Of a stretch of 64,000 nucleotides of DNA, positions 11,728 to 25,107 are shown piece after piece (position 1 is the stretch's first letter; every line of letters starts with the position of its first letter). The position numbers and the translations under genes were made by a program. The DNA is taken from NCBI RefSeq assembly GCF_023973825.1, contig NC_090115.1, positions 1 through 64,000 on the forward strand, in the 5' to 3' direction. The stretch comes from Plasmodium brasilianum (taxonomy: Eukaryota; Apicomplexa; Aconoidasida; Haemosporida; Plasmodiidae). A model generated the notes under the pieces. That model ran no database searches, was not told the DNA's origin, and was given only the letters and a program-made list of their open reading frames with translations.

Positions 11728-14700
11728 AATGAATAATTAGTAGTATCTATTTTTCTATAAAAAAACTGTTAATATGAAGTAAAATATTCAATATCTTTAG
11801 TCATATATTCTTAGTAAGAATAATTGTAATTGTTATAATTTTAAAATTCCACTCTTTTAAGTGATCTTTTTGAACTCAACAATAAAATATTATGTTCTTC
11901 TTTATATTGAAAATTTGAATATTAACATATTTTCGAATTTTTATTTTAAAATATTACTTAATATTAATTATGTATACCTGGTATAATATGTATATTTCTA
12001 TATTTTAGATATATATCTATGAAAATATATATATTGTTACTTTAAAATTCATGTATATTAGCACTATTTCTATAATTTTATTGATATGTGATAATTGATA
12101 TTTGAACTAAATAGTTCTGCTTTCTATATTTTAACTTGTTCTATTATAAAATTATTATTTTTTTCCTGCTATAAGTAAAATGTTCTATTATTTTTACATT
12201 AAAAAACATAGGTCTTTTTTTTGTATATGTTGAATCTAACTGAATGCATTATCCTGCAATGATATATATATATACGTTTTTCCTTTATTTTTCCATTTAT
12301 GATTACGCTTAATATTTATTGTAAAAACTCATTTAAAGAATTTTTATTTTTCGTTGAACCGTATAATTGTTAAATAGTAAATACACAATAAAATGATATT
12401 CCAAGTAATTATAGATTATTTACAGTTGTATACCAACTTGTACTTCTAAATCATTATAATTATGTTAAATATTTAGAGCCTGTAATTATGTTGTTATTAT
12501 TCCTAATTGTAAGGTTATTTTAATTTTGCTTATATTACTTATATATTAATTTGTATTTAAAATTTATAAATAAACATATAATATGCTGTTTTTATTTTCT
12601 ATGCCACTCGCTGATAAAATAAATGAAATAAATTCGATAATTTTTAAGTATATTATATACCAATACTTTTTTTCTCCCATAATTTAAATTTCCAATAATG
12701 TGTTATATTTTTATAAAAATATAAATTATCTTTCGGCGTAGTCAAAATAAATATATATTATCTACAGTGTTTTCAACTTATGAATGTATTTTAGAGATAT
12801 ATATTTTGTTCTATTTTTAATAGATGCCCCTATATATATTATTTAAGTTTTTAATATTATTTAAAGGTCATATAAAAACATATGTCGTTTATAATTATGA
12901 ATAATAATTCTTTCTTATTTCTAGCATTGACTCTTTAAGAATATGTAAAAAAAGAAGAAATAGTTTTTTATAGATATCTCATAAATACAGTCTTATGCTT
13001 CATTTTACGGATAAGAAATATTTAACTATTATAAGTGTACATTTTTAGTAATTAACTATAAGGAATTATTAAATTTGAGTATAACTATGCAGTTCCTAAA
13101 TGTAAGGGCTTTTTAATTTTATTATTATTATATTTAATTAATTGTTTACTTAAATGTATTTTATAAATATTAGGTAAATATCTATCATAAAATATGTTTA
13201 ACACCAAAAATGTTATGTATTTTTTGTATTATTCTTCTATAAATTAAACGAATAAATAAAATAAATATTTATATTAAATAAAAGAAAAAATAAATTTTTT
13301 TTTTTTTAAATAAATTATACAAAGAATTTTTAAGAATGAGAACAAATCAAAATATTATTTTCATTGTGTTAAATGAAATTTTTTCGTTTTTGTAATACAT
13401 TTCATAATGCAAGATGTGTAATGCTTTTATTACGAATCTTTATTTGTTAATATATTTTGGATGTAAAAACTTGTTTTATTTGTTAAAATATGTACCTACG
13501 AAATGATAAAAGCGCGTAAAAGATACTAACCATGTGTCATTGCAAATGTTACTGTATGTTCATTTAATTTATTGGAATGAAAATATAATTTCGTCAGTTT
13601 TTACAACTTGATTTATAAATTTAAAAAAGTTATTTTAAATGTATTATTATTATTTTTTTTTAATTAATTAATTTTTTTCTTATAATTTTTAGCATACAGA
13701 GATAAAAGTACTACAAATTTTCCATTTTGTTAATTTTTTTTTTTTAATATAATTAATAACAATTTGTTAAATATGATAAATTTACAATCATTAACTATTG
13801 TATTATAATCTAAAAGGAGTAAAATTCATATGATATGAAATAATTTTCTTGTTATAAAGAGTTTTTGTATTTTATAAAAACATTCTTTGTTTATATTTCC
13901 TCTTAAATAAATGTTTTTAATAGTATGTATTTACGCAAAACAGCATGTAATTAATTTGTTGTATATATTTTCATAAAAAAATATATAAAATTTTTTATAT
14001 TCTAAATTTTCCTTTTAAAACTTTTATATATCATATATATGTATATTCTCTGCTTTAATTTTATTTGTAATATTATGTGGCTATATATTTTTTCAAAATT
14101 GCGGAATTGCATACTATGGTTTTATACTAAATTTATTATGATCCTCTTTTTTTTTTTTTTTGTTATATTAGTATTTCTCTAAATATAAATTACATTATAA
14201 TTTAGAAGGAATAAATATATGGAATTTATGAAATATTAGAATGTTAATTAAATAAAAATTAATTATTTTTGCAATTAGATACAAACTATATTATTTTAAA
14301 GACTTTTTACAGAAATACAGAGCTCACTATTAAAATATATTTAAGAATATATGAAGAATCATATAACTGTTTGATAAATCTAAATTTTGCTTTATTGATA
14401 TATAATTGTTCATAAGTAAAAATGTATTTTTCTTACGTTAGTACTAATGTGTATTTTATCTAACAATAAATATTTTTCATGACTTCGTATTTATTTTTTA
14501 TTATTCTTAGAATAATAATAAATAATATTACTTAGCTATAACACAAAAATAGAAAATACATCAGATACAAATTAAGAATTATTAATTTAAAATAACCTAT
14601 AATTTCATATAGAGCTTTTTAATATAGATTATTATACATTTTCCACATATAATATATTTTTTAAAATAAAAAAAATTTTAGCAGTGGTTTAATTTTATAT

Positions 14701-15060
14701 TTTATTTTAACTAATCTTCTTTTTCTATTATTTCTTTTTCTTTTTAAAAACGATTTATAAAGATAAAAAAGAATTTACATCCAATTACTATTAAATAATT
14801 TATCTTAATACTTTAAATATTTACCATTTATATTTATATAAATTATTTTCATAATTATTTTATTATATATATAATATCCCTATATAAAAATTATGCTAAT
14901 TTTTAAACTTGTTTTATATTTGTAAAATTTAATATAAACTGTTACTACACAAATTAAATTTATTATATGTAAAATAAAATAAGTCAAAAATAATAACGTA
15001 TACTATTTTTTCATAATTTGGAGAACTTAATATATAGTCAACTTTTTTTTTAGTCAACAT
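11728..15060. other. Intergenic A+T-rich stretch
   Basis: No gene, RNA gene or family motif was recognised in about 3.3 kb. Poly-T tracts and short AT repeats are frequent, for example near 13297-13308 and 14150-14161. Confidence 0.6.
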
Positions 15061-15085
15061 ATGATAGAATTAAAAATGTCAGCAA

Positions 15086-15908
15086 TGAAAGAAAATTTTA
15101 AGTTCCCCATTTTTGTTAAAATCTCTAATATTTACCCTTTTAATTCGAATATGAAATTTTAACGATTATTTTGTATTTCAATAATATTTCATATTTTTTT
15201 TTTTTTTTTACACTCTATATTTTAAAACAGTATTTTCTTTGTTCTAAAATACATATATTTGCAAATAATAATTTTTTATGTTTCTTCTTTTTTAAAAACT
15301 GTTATAATTCATGATATAATAAGTATATATTACATGTACATTTAACTTTAACAACTAATAGACTATTAGAACAGAATTCGATAGATGTAAAATCTACTAT
15401 ATATATGTCAGGTGATAAGGGAAATAATAAATTACTGAATCAAAAGGAAGATATATTTAAAAATGACAAATAAGCTTCATAATTAAGCTTAAAGTTAAAA
15501 GAAAAATTATTAAATACAAAAGAAAGTGATAAAGTACCTAATAAAAAGAAGTCTTCTTTACTTAATTAAATGGATAATTTTTTTGAAAGTAAAAATATTC
15601 ATTCTATTAGATTCCTTAGATGAAATTAAGAATAACGCAGAAATTAATAAACATCTACCAATACAATGATATGTGGAAAGAAAGATTTAAGAACTATTCC
15701 AATCCTTTTAATTTTTTTGAAATGAACATCATTTTCAATATTAGGTGTCGCATATGACATCAGTAGTAGTTCTAAATTTTATTATCCTGTAATAGCGAAT
15801 TCAGTGTTTTTTGGAATTGTTCTATTCTTATTTGTAATAAGTATTATTTACACTTTTATAAAAGTTATAAAATTTGAAATAATAAAGGCAAATAATCCAA
15901 AAATTTAG
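15086..15908 (+). pseudogene. Plasmodium exported protein pseudogene, unknown function
   Basis: At 15086 an exon-1-like stretch begins MKENFKFPIFVKIS and soon loses its hydrophobic frame. This is the pattern of a signal exon with an indel. Downstream, from about 15360, coding-like sequence in changing frames is broken by many stops. The last segment, about 15739-15908, is open and well formed: LGVAYDISSSSKFYYPV, a membrane segment (VFFGIVLFLFVISIIYTFI), then a Lys-rich tail ending KANNPKI and TAG. The layout of one membrane segment and a short charged tail fits the small exported proteins of Plasmodium subtelomeres. Exon boundaries are approximate. Confidence 0.65.
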
Positions 15909-18900
15909 TATAAGGAGTTAAGCTCTTTCATAAGAAAAAAGTTTTGTACCAAAAAATAAGATATATAATACCCTTAATAACAATACATTCATAAGGAATT
16001 TACTTACAATTACTTAATGTTTATAACAGTACCTATATATATAACCATATTGATATATAGTACAAAAATAACTATTCTTAACTCCTGTTAAATTTGATTG
16101 TTTTATTTTATTAATTTGTATTTTAAAGGATTTTTGCAAAGTCCTTTATTATTTTATCATAATATATGTCCATTTACTTATGCATACTTGTATATAAAAT
16201 ATGTATAAGTATTAAGGAATTCATGCAAAATAGTGAAGTTACTATTAATTTGTTAAACTATTAAGATAAATTAATGATGTTAAACTTAAAAGGTGCATTT
16301 ACATTGTTTTCATTTTATTTACGTTCTTTTTGTAAAAATTATTTTTTTCGCTATATAACAAAAGTGTATGATAATTTTTATATTATTAGTAAATATCTCG
16401 TTTTATATGAAATAAAAAGAAAAGAACTTATATTTTTTTGCTTTTGTAAAAATAGAATTTAATACTTATTATAGATGGTGCTATAAAGAATGTACTATAT
16501 TATATATTTAGTACAAATTTTTTTTTTTTTTTACATGTTTAAATTTTTGAATAATTCTAATATGAAAATATAAATATAAAATAAAATGACGTAGCAATTA
16601 AATATAAATTATTTATAGTTCATTATTAATTATGGATATTAAAAATTCTTGTAAATAAGTGAGAACTATGGATATTTATTACTTTACTTGAAATATGTTT
16701 TGATTCCAATTTTATAAGAATTATTTAAATGTATAATACAAAAAAGATATTATAAATATATATGCTACTATTTTTTTTCTTTTTTTTATTGCAAATGAGA
16801 GTGTATCAATGAACTAAGATTAATAGGTTATTAATATGTATTCTAGAAACAACTTCATTTCCGTTTTATAATAATAAAAATTGTCTGATAATATATTATT
16901 TATATACAAAGTTTCAATTAATAATAAGGATACAAAAATAAAAAAAAACTTTTGGCATATTATGATAAATATTCTTAAAAAATTAACTTAATATTTTCGC
17001 AGTTGTGTGCTATATTTTCTATATATGTTCTATAAATAGCGTTAATAGTGTTCTAGGTATATTTTAAAATAAGAAAAACATATGTCAAGAACTACCAATA
17101 TATTGGTATTCATAGTACGTCTTTCTTTAATATAATAAAAATTAAAGAATACAAATCGTTGTTAACTGTATTTAATGCACAAACATATAACTTAATTTTT
17201 ATTAGTATGATATTTTATAATATAACTGGAAGTATGCATTATCTTATATTAATGATATATTTAATTAAAAAAAAAAGTAAATATAACATTTTATATGTAA
17301 TGTATATATGAAAAGTTTACACTATATCAGTTAATGCAACATCCTTTTCGCTACATAAATTTAAATAAAAGTGAAAATTATATTATATAATTATTTTAGT
17401 TATTGTAAATATTTTAGCACATAATCACATTTCGTTGGAAATAACCCGTTTATATGTGCGCTATTAATTTATATAAGAGTTCATATCCTACAGAAAGTAA
17501 AACATGGAAAAAGATAATTTTATCTGGAAACCTACAAACATTATGATAAAAATTTATAAAAAATATAAGAATTATGTCATTTAATTTTTAGTTAATATTA
17601 TAATATTCTATTAAGATATTTAATTTTAACTAATTAATATATATATACATTTTTTAATGTAAAATATTATATATATAAATGGATGTTTGTAAAAAAAAAC
17701 CATTATATTTTACACAGAACATTCTTTTCCATAAATAATATAGACGTTTGCAGTTACTATATATATTCATATTTAATGGGATAAAATATATATCTTAATA
17801 GAAAATTTATTATAATTTTTTTGCTTTATATAAGCTTAACTTTATATTTTGTATTTACATATATAATGGAATTCATAGAATAAAATGCATACTTGTATAA
17901 AAATATATATATTTTTTTAATTTCATTTGAATTATAGTTTTTATAAAAGATTTTTAAATATATATAAAACAATTTAAAAAATTTAATATATAATATATTT
18001 ACTACTGGAAACAAATTTATTGCAATTTTTCAATTGTATATTAGACATTTTAGAAATTTATTTATGCATAAATAAACATGATTTTTTAAATAAGGGTAAT
18101 TTAAAAACCATTTTAAATAATTATGTGGTATTATTTTTTAATAATACTTATCATAAATTATTTGAATGTTGTGTAACTGTAAGTTCTTACAAAAAGAAAT
18201 ATTTTTTTCCCTCTTTTTTTTTAACTATTTCGGGCATCCGAGATGTAATTAGGGAAAATACAATAAATTAAGTTCATTAACATATTTTTATGCATAATAA
18301 TAATAAAAAAAGTAAAATAATATTATTTATGATTATAATTGTTATGCTTGAATTAATATATAGTAGTATATAATATAAAACCTTTTTTTTTATTATATTT
18401 TGAAATCGATGAAAATAATTAATATATCCAATGCAATTACTTTGATTACATCAAGTGCATTACACCTTTCCATAAAAATTATACATTAATATAAAACATT
18501 TTTGAAATTATAATGATATTATGTTATATATTTTTAAAAAAAAGTATTAATTGAAAATCTAAAAAAGAAAAAAAAATAATGTATAATTTATCAAATACGT
18601 TAAGAATATAATAAAAAAATAAATGGAGAAATTAATAAAATAAATGTTTTTTTTTATTAGTGAACAATAATATATTTAACAAAAAAAAAAAAAAATTATA
18701 ATAGTAAAGCAAATATATAATTCTAAAATTATTTACAAAAAAATAATACTTATATAGTTAATTCATATTTAATAAACTCGTACTGAGAATATGGTATCAA
18801 ATTTAAGTTTATAATAAAAAAAAAGAAGATATAAAGGCTACTAATGCATTTATTAATATAATATGTTATAAACTAATAAAATATAATTTTCTTATTTATG

Positions 18901-19290
18901 AAAAAAATGAACCTTCATTAATTATAAAAAATTAAGTAATACTTTTGAAGGATAGTTTTAATATAATAGTTATTATTCAATTTTATTTTTTATATGTATT
19001 ATATTTTTAATATAGTCATTGTAAATTAAAAATTTCGCATAAATAAACTATATATTGAAATTACAGACTTTAACGTTTTTGGTGAAGGAACATTTTTAAA
19101 GAGACATTCTTAATTATTATTATAATTTTGTACATTAATGTTTTATTATATAGTATTTTACTTGTTCAAGAGTAAAAATTTTTTTGTTTTACTTTTATAG
19201 AGAATTTTTGGAGAATTTTAATTTGTATAATTTATGTAAAAAACTTAAGTTAATTGTAAGGATTATTAAATATATTTTTTCTTGTTTTAA
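15909..19290. other. Intergenic A+T-rich stretch
   Basis: No supported gene. Frames at 16274-16462 and 18020-18271 on the plus strand and 17826-18014 on the minus strand lack introns, signal exon structure and family motifs, and are treated as chance. Long poly-A and poly-T tracts are common. Confidence 0.55.
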
Positions 19291-19760
19291 TAGATACATA
19301 GAAAAATGATGATTCTGATACTATGTAGAACCATTTTGGACGAGTTGAGAAGAATTTCTATGCATTATATATACCTGAACATAATAAATTTTTGATAAAA
19401 ATGCTTATAGACACTTTATATTTTGTTTTAATGATTAAACAATAAATGACCTGCTAATAACTTTTGACTTATTAAATAAAAATTGGGTTAATATTAATGA
19501 GAATAAAAAGAAAAATATTATAAATAATATTTATACACTTTATCCGATTAATTTACGCTAAATTAGTATTATGTATTTAGTGGAACATATGGAAAAGATG
19601 GAACAACGACATTATGATTTAACAAAATATATATAAAAAAAAATTATTACTTTAATTTCATAATGTAGAAGCTACAAAAAATAAAACAATGAATAACTTC
19701 ATTTAAAAGTGGCTATGAAATAAATGGATATGAAATATGATTTTTATTTATAATATAAAA
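19291..19760 (+). pseudogene. Unidentified decayed coding remnant
   Basis: On the plus strand the reading NHFGRVEKNFYALYIPEHNK, continued by FLIKMLIDTLYFVLM, is less repetitive than the surrounding chance translations. After a break, FDLLNKNWVNINENKKK and YLVEHMEKMEQRHYDLTKYI follow. Stops and frame changes are frequent. I do not recognise the family. It may be an old subtelomeric gene relic. Confidence 0.3.
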
Positions 19761-20475
19761 GATGTAATTCTAAAATGTATTCATTTTTTACTCAAATTAT
19801 ATCATCTGAAAAAATTAAAATTTACACACAAATAGTAGTTCTTTTGAGTAAGAGAAAATTATAGAATTGATCTAAAGTTTAATAAAAACACTTCGATCAT
19901 TAGATTACCGTTTTTCTCAAATAATATTGTTGTAATTAAAATGTAATGTACATCTATAAATATTCACTAAGCATATTCACATTAAGAAGACAATTATAAA
20001 ACTTCATAATAATATATGTTTATATATAGACAAATATATTAAAATACACGATAACATATAAAAAGAAATGGAATAAATTACTAACTCATTCAAAAAAATA
20101 GACAATACATGACTATTCCATTATAATTATAACATAGATCTTTATTGGTTTTTTTACATATATAAATGAATAAATTTTATAATTAAAAAATGTATATTTT
20201 CTCATAGAATATATAAAAAAATAAATACGTAAACAATCAAATGATAAATGATCTATTTATATTATTGTAAATAAGTATAGTAATAGAACTTTTATAAAAT
20301 TTGAAAAGAAACAATTATTGTATCACATAGATAATACATATTTGCATAAATATATATATTTTTACACATATAAAATTTCTTGTGTACTAAAATTGCAACA
20401 CTATATTTAAAAATTTCCAAGTAACATTCTTTCATATTATCCTAATAAAAATTAAAAAAATCTCTTATCCTTGTT

Positions 20476-21273
20476 TTATTCTTGATGATTACTCAAAATA
20501 CTATGTTTCCAAAACTTATAGGAAATATAAAAATATATTAATATGAACATTGGCATTAATGCACAAAGGATATGTGCCACATACTCAGAAATGCTATCTA
20601 CAGAATGAAGGGCTATTAAACCAAATGTGATAACAAAACATGTTATAAATGGATTAAATACCCAAAGGAACCTTAGAATCTTTTCTTTATATTTAACATT
20701 AGAATTCTCTGATCTTTTGTACACTAAAATAAATGGTTTTATTACTTCCATCTCGTATACAGAATCTAATTTTTTTAAAGGTCCAAATATGAATGATAAT
20801 ATATTTTTTTTTCTGGGGATATTTTTTTCCTTTCGAGACGATTTTTCTTTTAATTTTCCAAATTTTCTTTCTTGATGATCATAACTTTTTATTGACATAT
20901 GTTCTTTTTGAAATTTCTTTTGAAGTCTTTCCTCTGAAGGTAAGCCTATATTTTTTTGATTTCGACCTCGTTCTCCATATAACAATCTACATATCCTTAA
21001 ATCTAATATGTTTTTTAGGTTAATTCTATTATTCCATGTTTTATCTGAGGAAGCTGACTAAAAATTAGGGTAAAAATATATTATTTAAAAAATTATCTGC
21101 ATTTCCATTTTCATGAAATATTCATTTTACTATGAAAAAGTAATATTAAAAAAAAGCATAAAAATTATTGGATATAATAATTATTGTACCTCATAAGAAT
21201 TATGGCATATCCATATTAAGATGGAAAATGCGCAAATTTTAATGAAAAAAAATTTATTTTTATGTAACATCAT
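20476..21273 (-). CDS. Plasmodium exported protein, unknown function, complete
   Basis: Two exons, 21190-21273 and 20476-21057, encode 221 residues. Exon 1 starts with two consecutive ATGs (21273 chosen as the first) and encodes a signal sequence ending WICHNSYE, a typical exon-1 ending of Plasmodium exported proteins. The donor is GTACAA, the intron 132 nt, and the acceptor TTTTTAG. Exon 2 carries RLLYG at about residues 52-56, a PEXEL-like RxL motif that lacks the usual final acidic residue or Gln. A Lys-rich, Glu-rich region follows, then FGPLKKLDSVYEME. Two membrane segments come last, about residues 157-178 and 186-206, and a short tail ends NHQE. Two C-terminal membrane segments fit an exported integral membrane protein. 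No specific function is known. Confidence 0.82.
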
Positions 21274-24200
21274 GTTGAATTTATTTTTGTTTGCTAAATC
21301 TTTTTAATAATTGAGTTTTTAGCAATATATTTTTTTCTACGATATTCAATAGAATATTTATTATAATTTTTCTTTACTGTTTTTGACCACATTAAAATTA
21401 AAAATTTTTTAGATTTCTATAGTTAATGATAAATATATCATATGTTAAAATGAGGAAAGAAGATATGTATATTAAACAAAAATATTATAGTATATTTTTT
21501 TATAAAATTATTATTATTTAATATTATATCAATATGATATATTCAAAGAAAAAATTAAAAGATATATAATTATAATAAAACAACAGCAACTATATAATCC
21601 TAATATAACCTTTATCAAAAAAATTTTATTTTTCATATACATATTCTATATAAGAATAATAATAAAATAATTTGTTAATTTATTGTTATGAAAATGTATA
21701 AATGCAATAAAATTACATAATGTAATATAAGTAAGATAGCTTTTGAGAACATATCTTTTTAAAATTATATGCTACAATTAAGTTAATGAAAAATATTTTG
21801 AAAATAAATTATTGCTTGTTAAATTTTTCTTTCTAATAATTTTCAAAAATAATAATGTAAGTAGAACAAAAAAAAAAAAAAAACATATATATATATATAT
21901 ATAATTAGCAGTTTAATAGATTTATATATATATTATATAGTATGTCTTGGTCTTATATATTTTAAGCAAAAATGATTAATAGATATCCAGCTATATAATA
22001 AATATTATTTAAATGATATTACTTTCGAAGTTATAAAAGATAAATTAAGATTTTATTTTTATAAATAATATATAACAGAATATTCTTATGTAATGATGAC
22101 ATACATATTTTTTAATATTAATTCAGAATTTAAATAATACAACAGTTTAAGAAATAGTATTAACAAGATTTTGAAGTAAAAAATGCCTTTTTCTAATATT
22201 ATTAGGAAAAAAAAAGAAAATGTAATTAAAAAAAAAAAAAAATTTGATAAAAATTATAAAATTTACATAGTTAAAATTGTTTTAAATATTACATATACCT
22301 AATTAATTAATACATTAATGATGCCCTAAAATGCAATTATTATGCATTTCACATTAATAAGAAAATACATATATCAAAAAATAAAAATTGTTGCACTAAA
22401 AAACAATAAAGAAACGAACCTAAAAATATAATATAAAAAAAATTTAATAACAATTATTTGAAGTAAATTATTGTTACAATTATATGCACTATTTTTTGAA
22501 TATAATGTTAAAATTAATTTAATCTATATTATGTAATATTTTCTTATAATGTAGCATTATATTTATTGAAACAGTATAAATATATTATCTATTTATTAAA
22601 TATATTTGCTATGCAAAAAATTGATAATGAATAAGTTATTTCTGATATTTATGTGTTATTGTGTTTTTAACAAAACATACATAACTATATATAGTTATTT
22701 TCTTTATTTATATATATATTTGCATATTTTTGAAAAAAATTATTTTTATATTTTAACGATTAATTATATATCAAACAATATGTGCAATGGAATTTCCATT
22801 ATTTTATTATTTATAACTATTCTTTATCTAATAAATGTTATAATAATATTAACATAATTCTAATGTATATAAAAATTTAGCATACAATATAAGAAAAAAA
22901 ATATAAATATTTAATGGAAGTAATATTTATATGTGATACTGAACATTAAATACTTTCACATTATTTCTATTTAAAAATTACAAATTTGTTGCTAAGTGTC
23001 TTACAAGTAACCATTGTTTTCATGTATGAATAAAGAATTATTATTTTTAAAAAATATTTAGAAATAATAGTATGAAAATTTTTTTTTAAGAATTTTTCTG
23101 ATACTAGTATTGTTATTTCTTAAAAATATATTTATATTTATATTTATAACTATTTGTACTATATATTAGGAGTTTACAATTTATTCTACTAGTTCTAAAA
23201 AATTAGTATAAACGTGGATTGTAATATAGAAGCTATTATCATGGGTTTAATGTAATAATTTGTCAATGTGAATAAAAAATAGTTTAAGCAAATTAAGTAA
23301 TACATGAAGTATATATATCTAATATGAAATGATATAATAAATAACATGATAAAAATTATTTATGTAGAATTAACTATAATAGTGATCTTCATTTTTTATT
23401 GATAATAAAATGTTTGTATTTCTTCTATAATTAGTTAATAAAAAATTTGAGAGAAATTACCATTAAGTTTTTTTCTAATATCTCGTATAATAAAAATAAT
23501 TATTATAAAAAGTAATTTAGGGATATTTTTTATTTCTTCCTATATAGTTATATTACTTGACAAATAAAATATAATAAAACAAAATGAAATGAAAGTAATA
23601 AAATTTATTAATGTATCCCATAGAACTAAAATAAACTCATTCGAAGAATAAAGATAAAAATAAAGTAGATATTTAAATATAACGATTATCATATATTTAA
23701 TTTTTTAATATTTATTCTAATTTAATAATATATTACAGGAAATTAGAAATATTATATATATATAACAATATTCTAATATCTCATATAGTTCTCTTCGAAT
23801 AATAAAATTCCTGTATATATATATATTTATTTATAATTACTTGATTATAATAATTAAAGCCATATCATTTTTTATAAGAGAATTTTAGAATTAATTTAAC
23901 AACAGTGATATTATTTTTTAAATACATAAATAAATTTTCTATATTTCATTTTAGGTATCATACGTAGGTATAGGAAACAATATGTCTTAGGTATGCAAAA
24001 CGTAGAAAGCAACTACGGATGAGGTATTTTTTTTTTTTCAAATTTATAGAATCTAAATTAAGAAATATAAAAAACTATTATTAATTAATTGTATGGTAAA
24101 TCTACATTAAAATTTTTTTTACTATATGCATATTATTATCATATTTCTTAATAATCAAAAAATAATGATATTATATTTGTTGATTTTCAAATTCATACAA

Positions 24201-25107
24201 TAACAGATTCATTAAACATTATATTAAATTATAAATAATTAAAAGTGCTATTCTACATATCATTTAACTTTATATCTTAATATGAAAGCAAAATAAATTA
24301 TCAAAAAATGTAGAAATTTTTTTTTCTCTATGATGCATTAAAAACGACCCTATTATTAAAAAAATTAAAATTAATTATTCTTAGGATAAAAAAGAATATT
24401 AAGCTGTTATAAGATTTCAATATTAAATTAAATGAAATATTTACAGACAAATTATTTATTTAAAAACAAAACATAAATAGATGAACGAATAATTTAATAT
24501 ATGTATGTAATTATAAGAATTCTTATGCAAGGTCTTAATTTTCCCTTTAATATCCTTATTTTGTTACTCTAATTCCCATTATTAGATGTTATGTATTAAA
24601 CTAACGTATAAGTACATAAATACAAATGTACTATAAAATTATAAGTTATGAATATAATATATATTATTATTTTATTTAAAAAAAAATTTAATTAGGAAAT
24701 AATAAAAAAAGGAATTGCTTGAAATTTCATAAATTAATATGATAATATTTAATATATAATAGTTTATTTTTATATATATACATATTAAAACTTACTATTT
24801 TTATTAAATCAAGCACTAATGAAATATTCTACTAGAAATAAAACAAGTTATGTATAATTGGAATATTTTTTAAATAAATTCATTTATGTCTTTGTATTTA
24901 AAGCCTGTTTTTTCTTTTTAAATTACTCATTAATATATAATTTTCTTTTTAATTGTTCCCTTTTTGTATGATATCATTTAAGAAATTTATTTCATCGATA
25001 TCATCTGATTTTACTTGAATATCACTCTATTATATTTTGATTATGCTATCTTTAAATTTCAGTAAGTATAATTCTATTATTTAATCGTAGTTCACTACAT
25101 TATTTTC
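21274..25107. other. Intergenic A+T-rich stretch
   Basis: No intact gene. A short coding-like fragment follows an AG at about 23955 on the plus strand (reading RRYRKQYVLGMQNVESNYG). It might be a last-exon relic, but it is too short to assign. About 190 bp just left of 25108 continue the frame of STP1 copy B past its stop (see findings). A 16-A run followed by an AT microsatellite lies at 21868-21902. Confidence 0.5.

Noticed and set aside
18020..18271. 83-codon plus-strand frame
   Set aside because: No signal sequence, intron or family motif, and no partner exon was found.
20627..21023. Plus-strand frames opposite the exported-protein gene
   Set aside because: Shadows of the minus-strand gene, which has signal exon, splice sites and membrane segments.
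23950..24030. Short fragment reading RRYRKQYVLGMQNVESNYG
   Set aside because: Too short to assign to a family, with no flanking exon seen; mentioned only in the intergenic entry.
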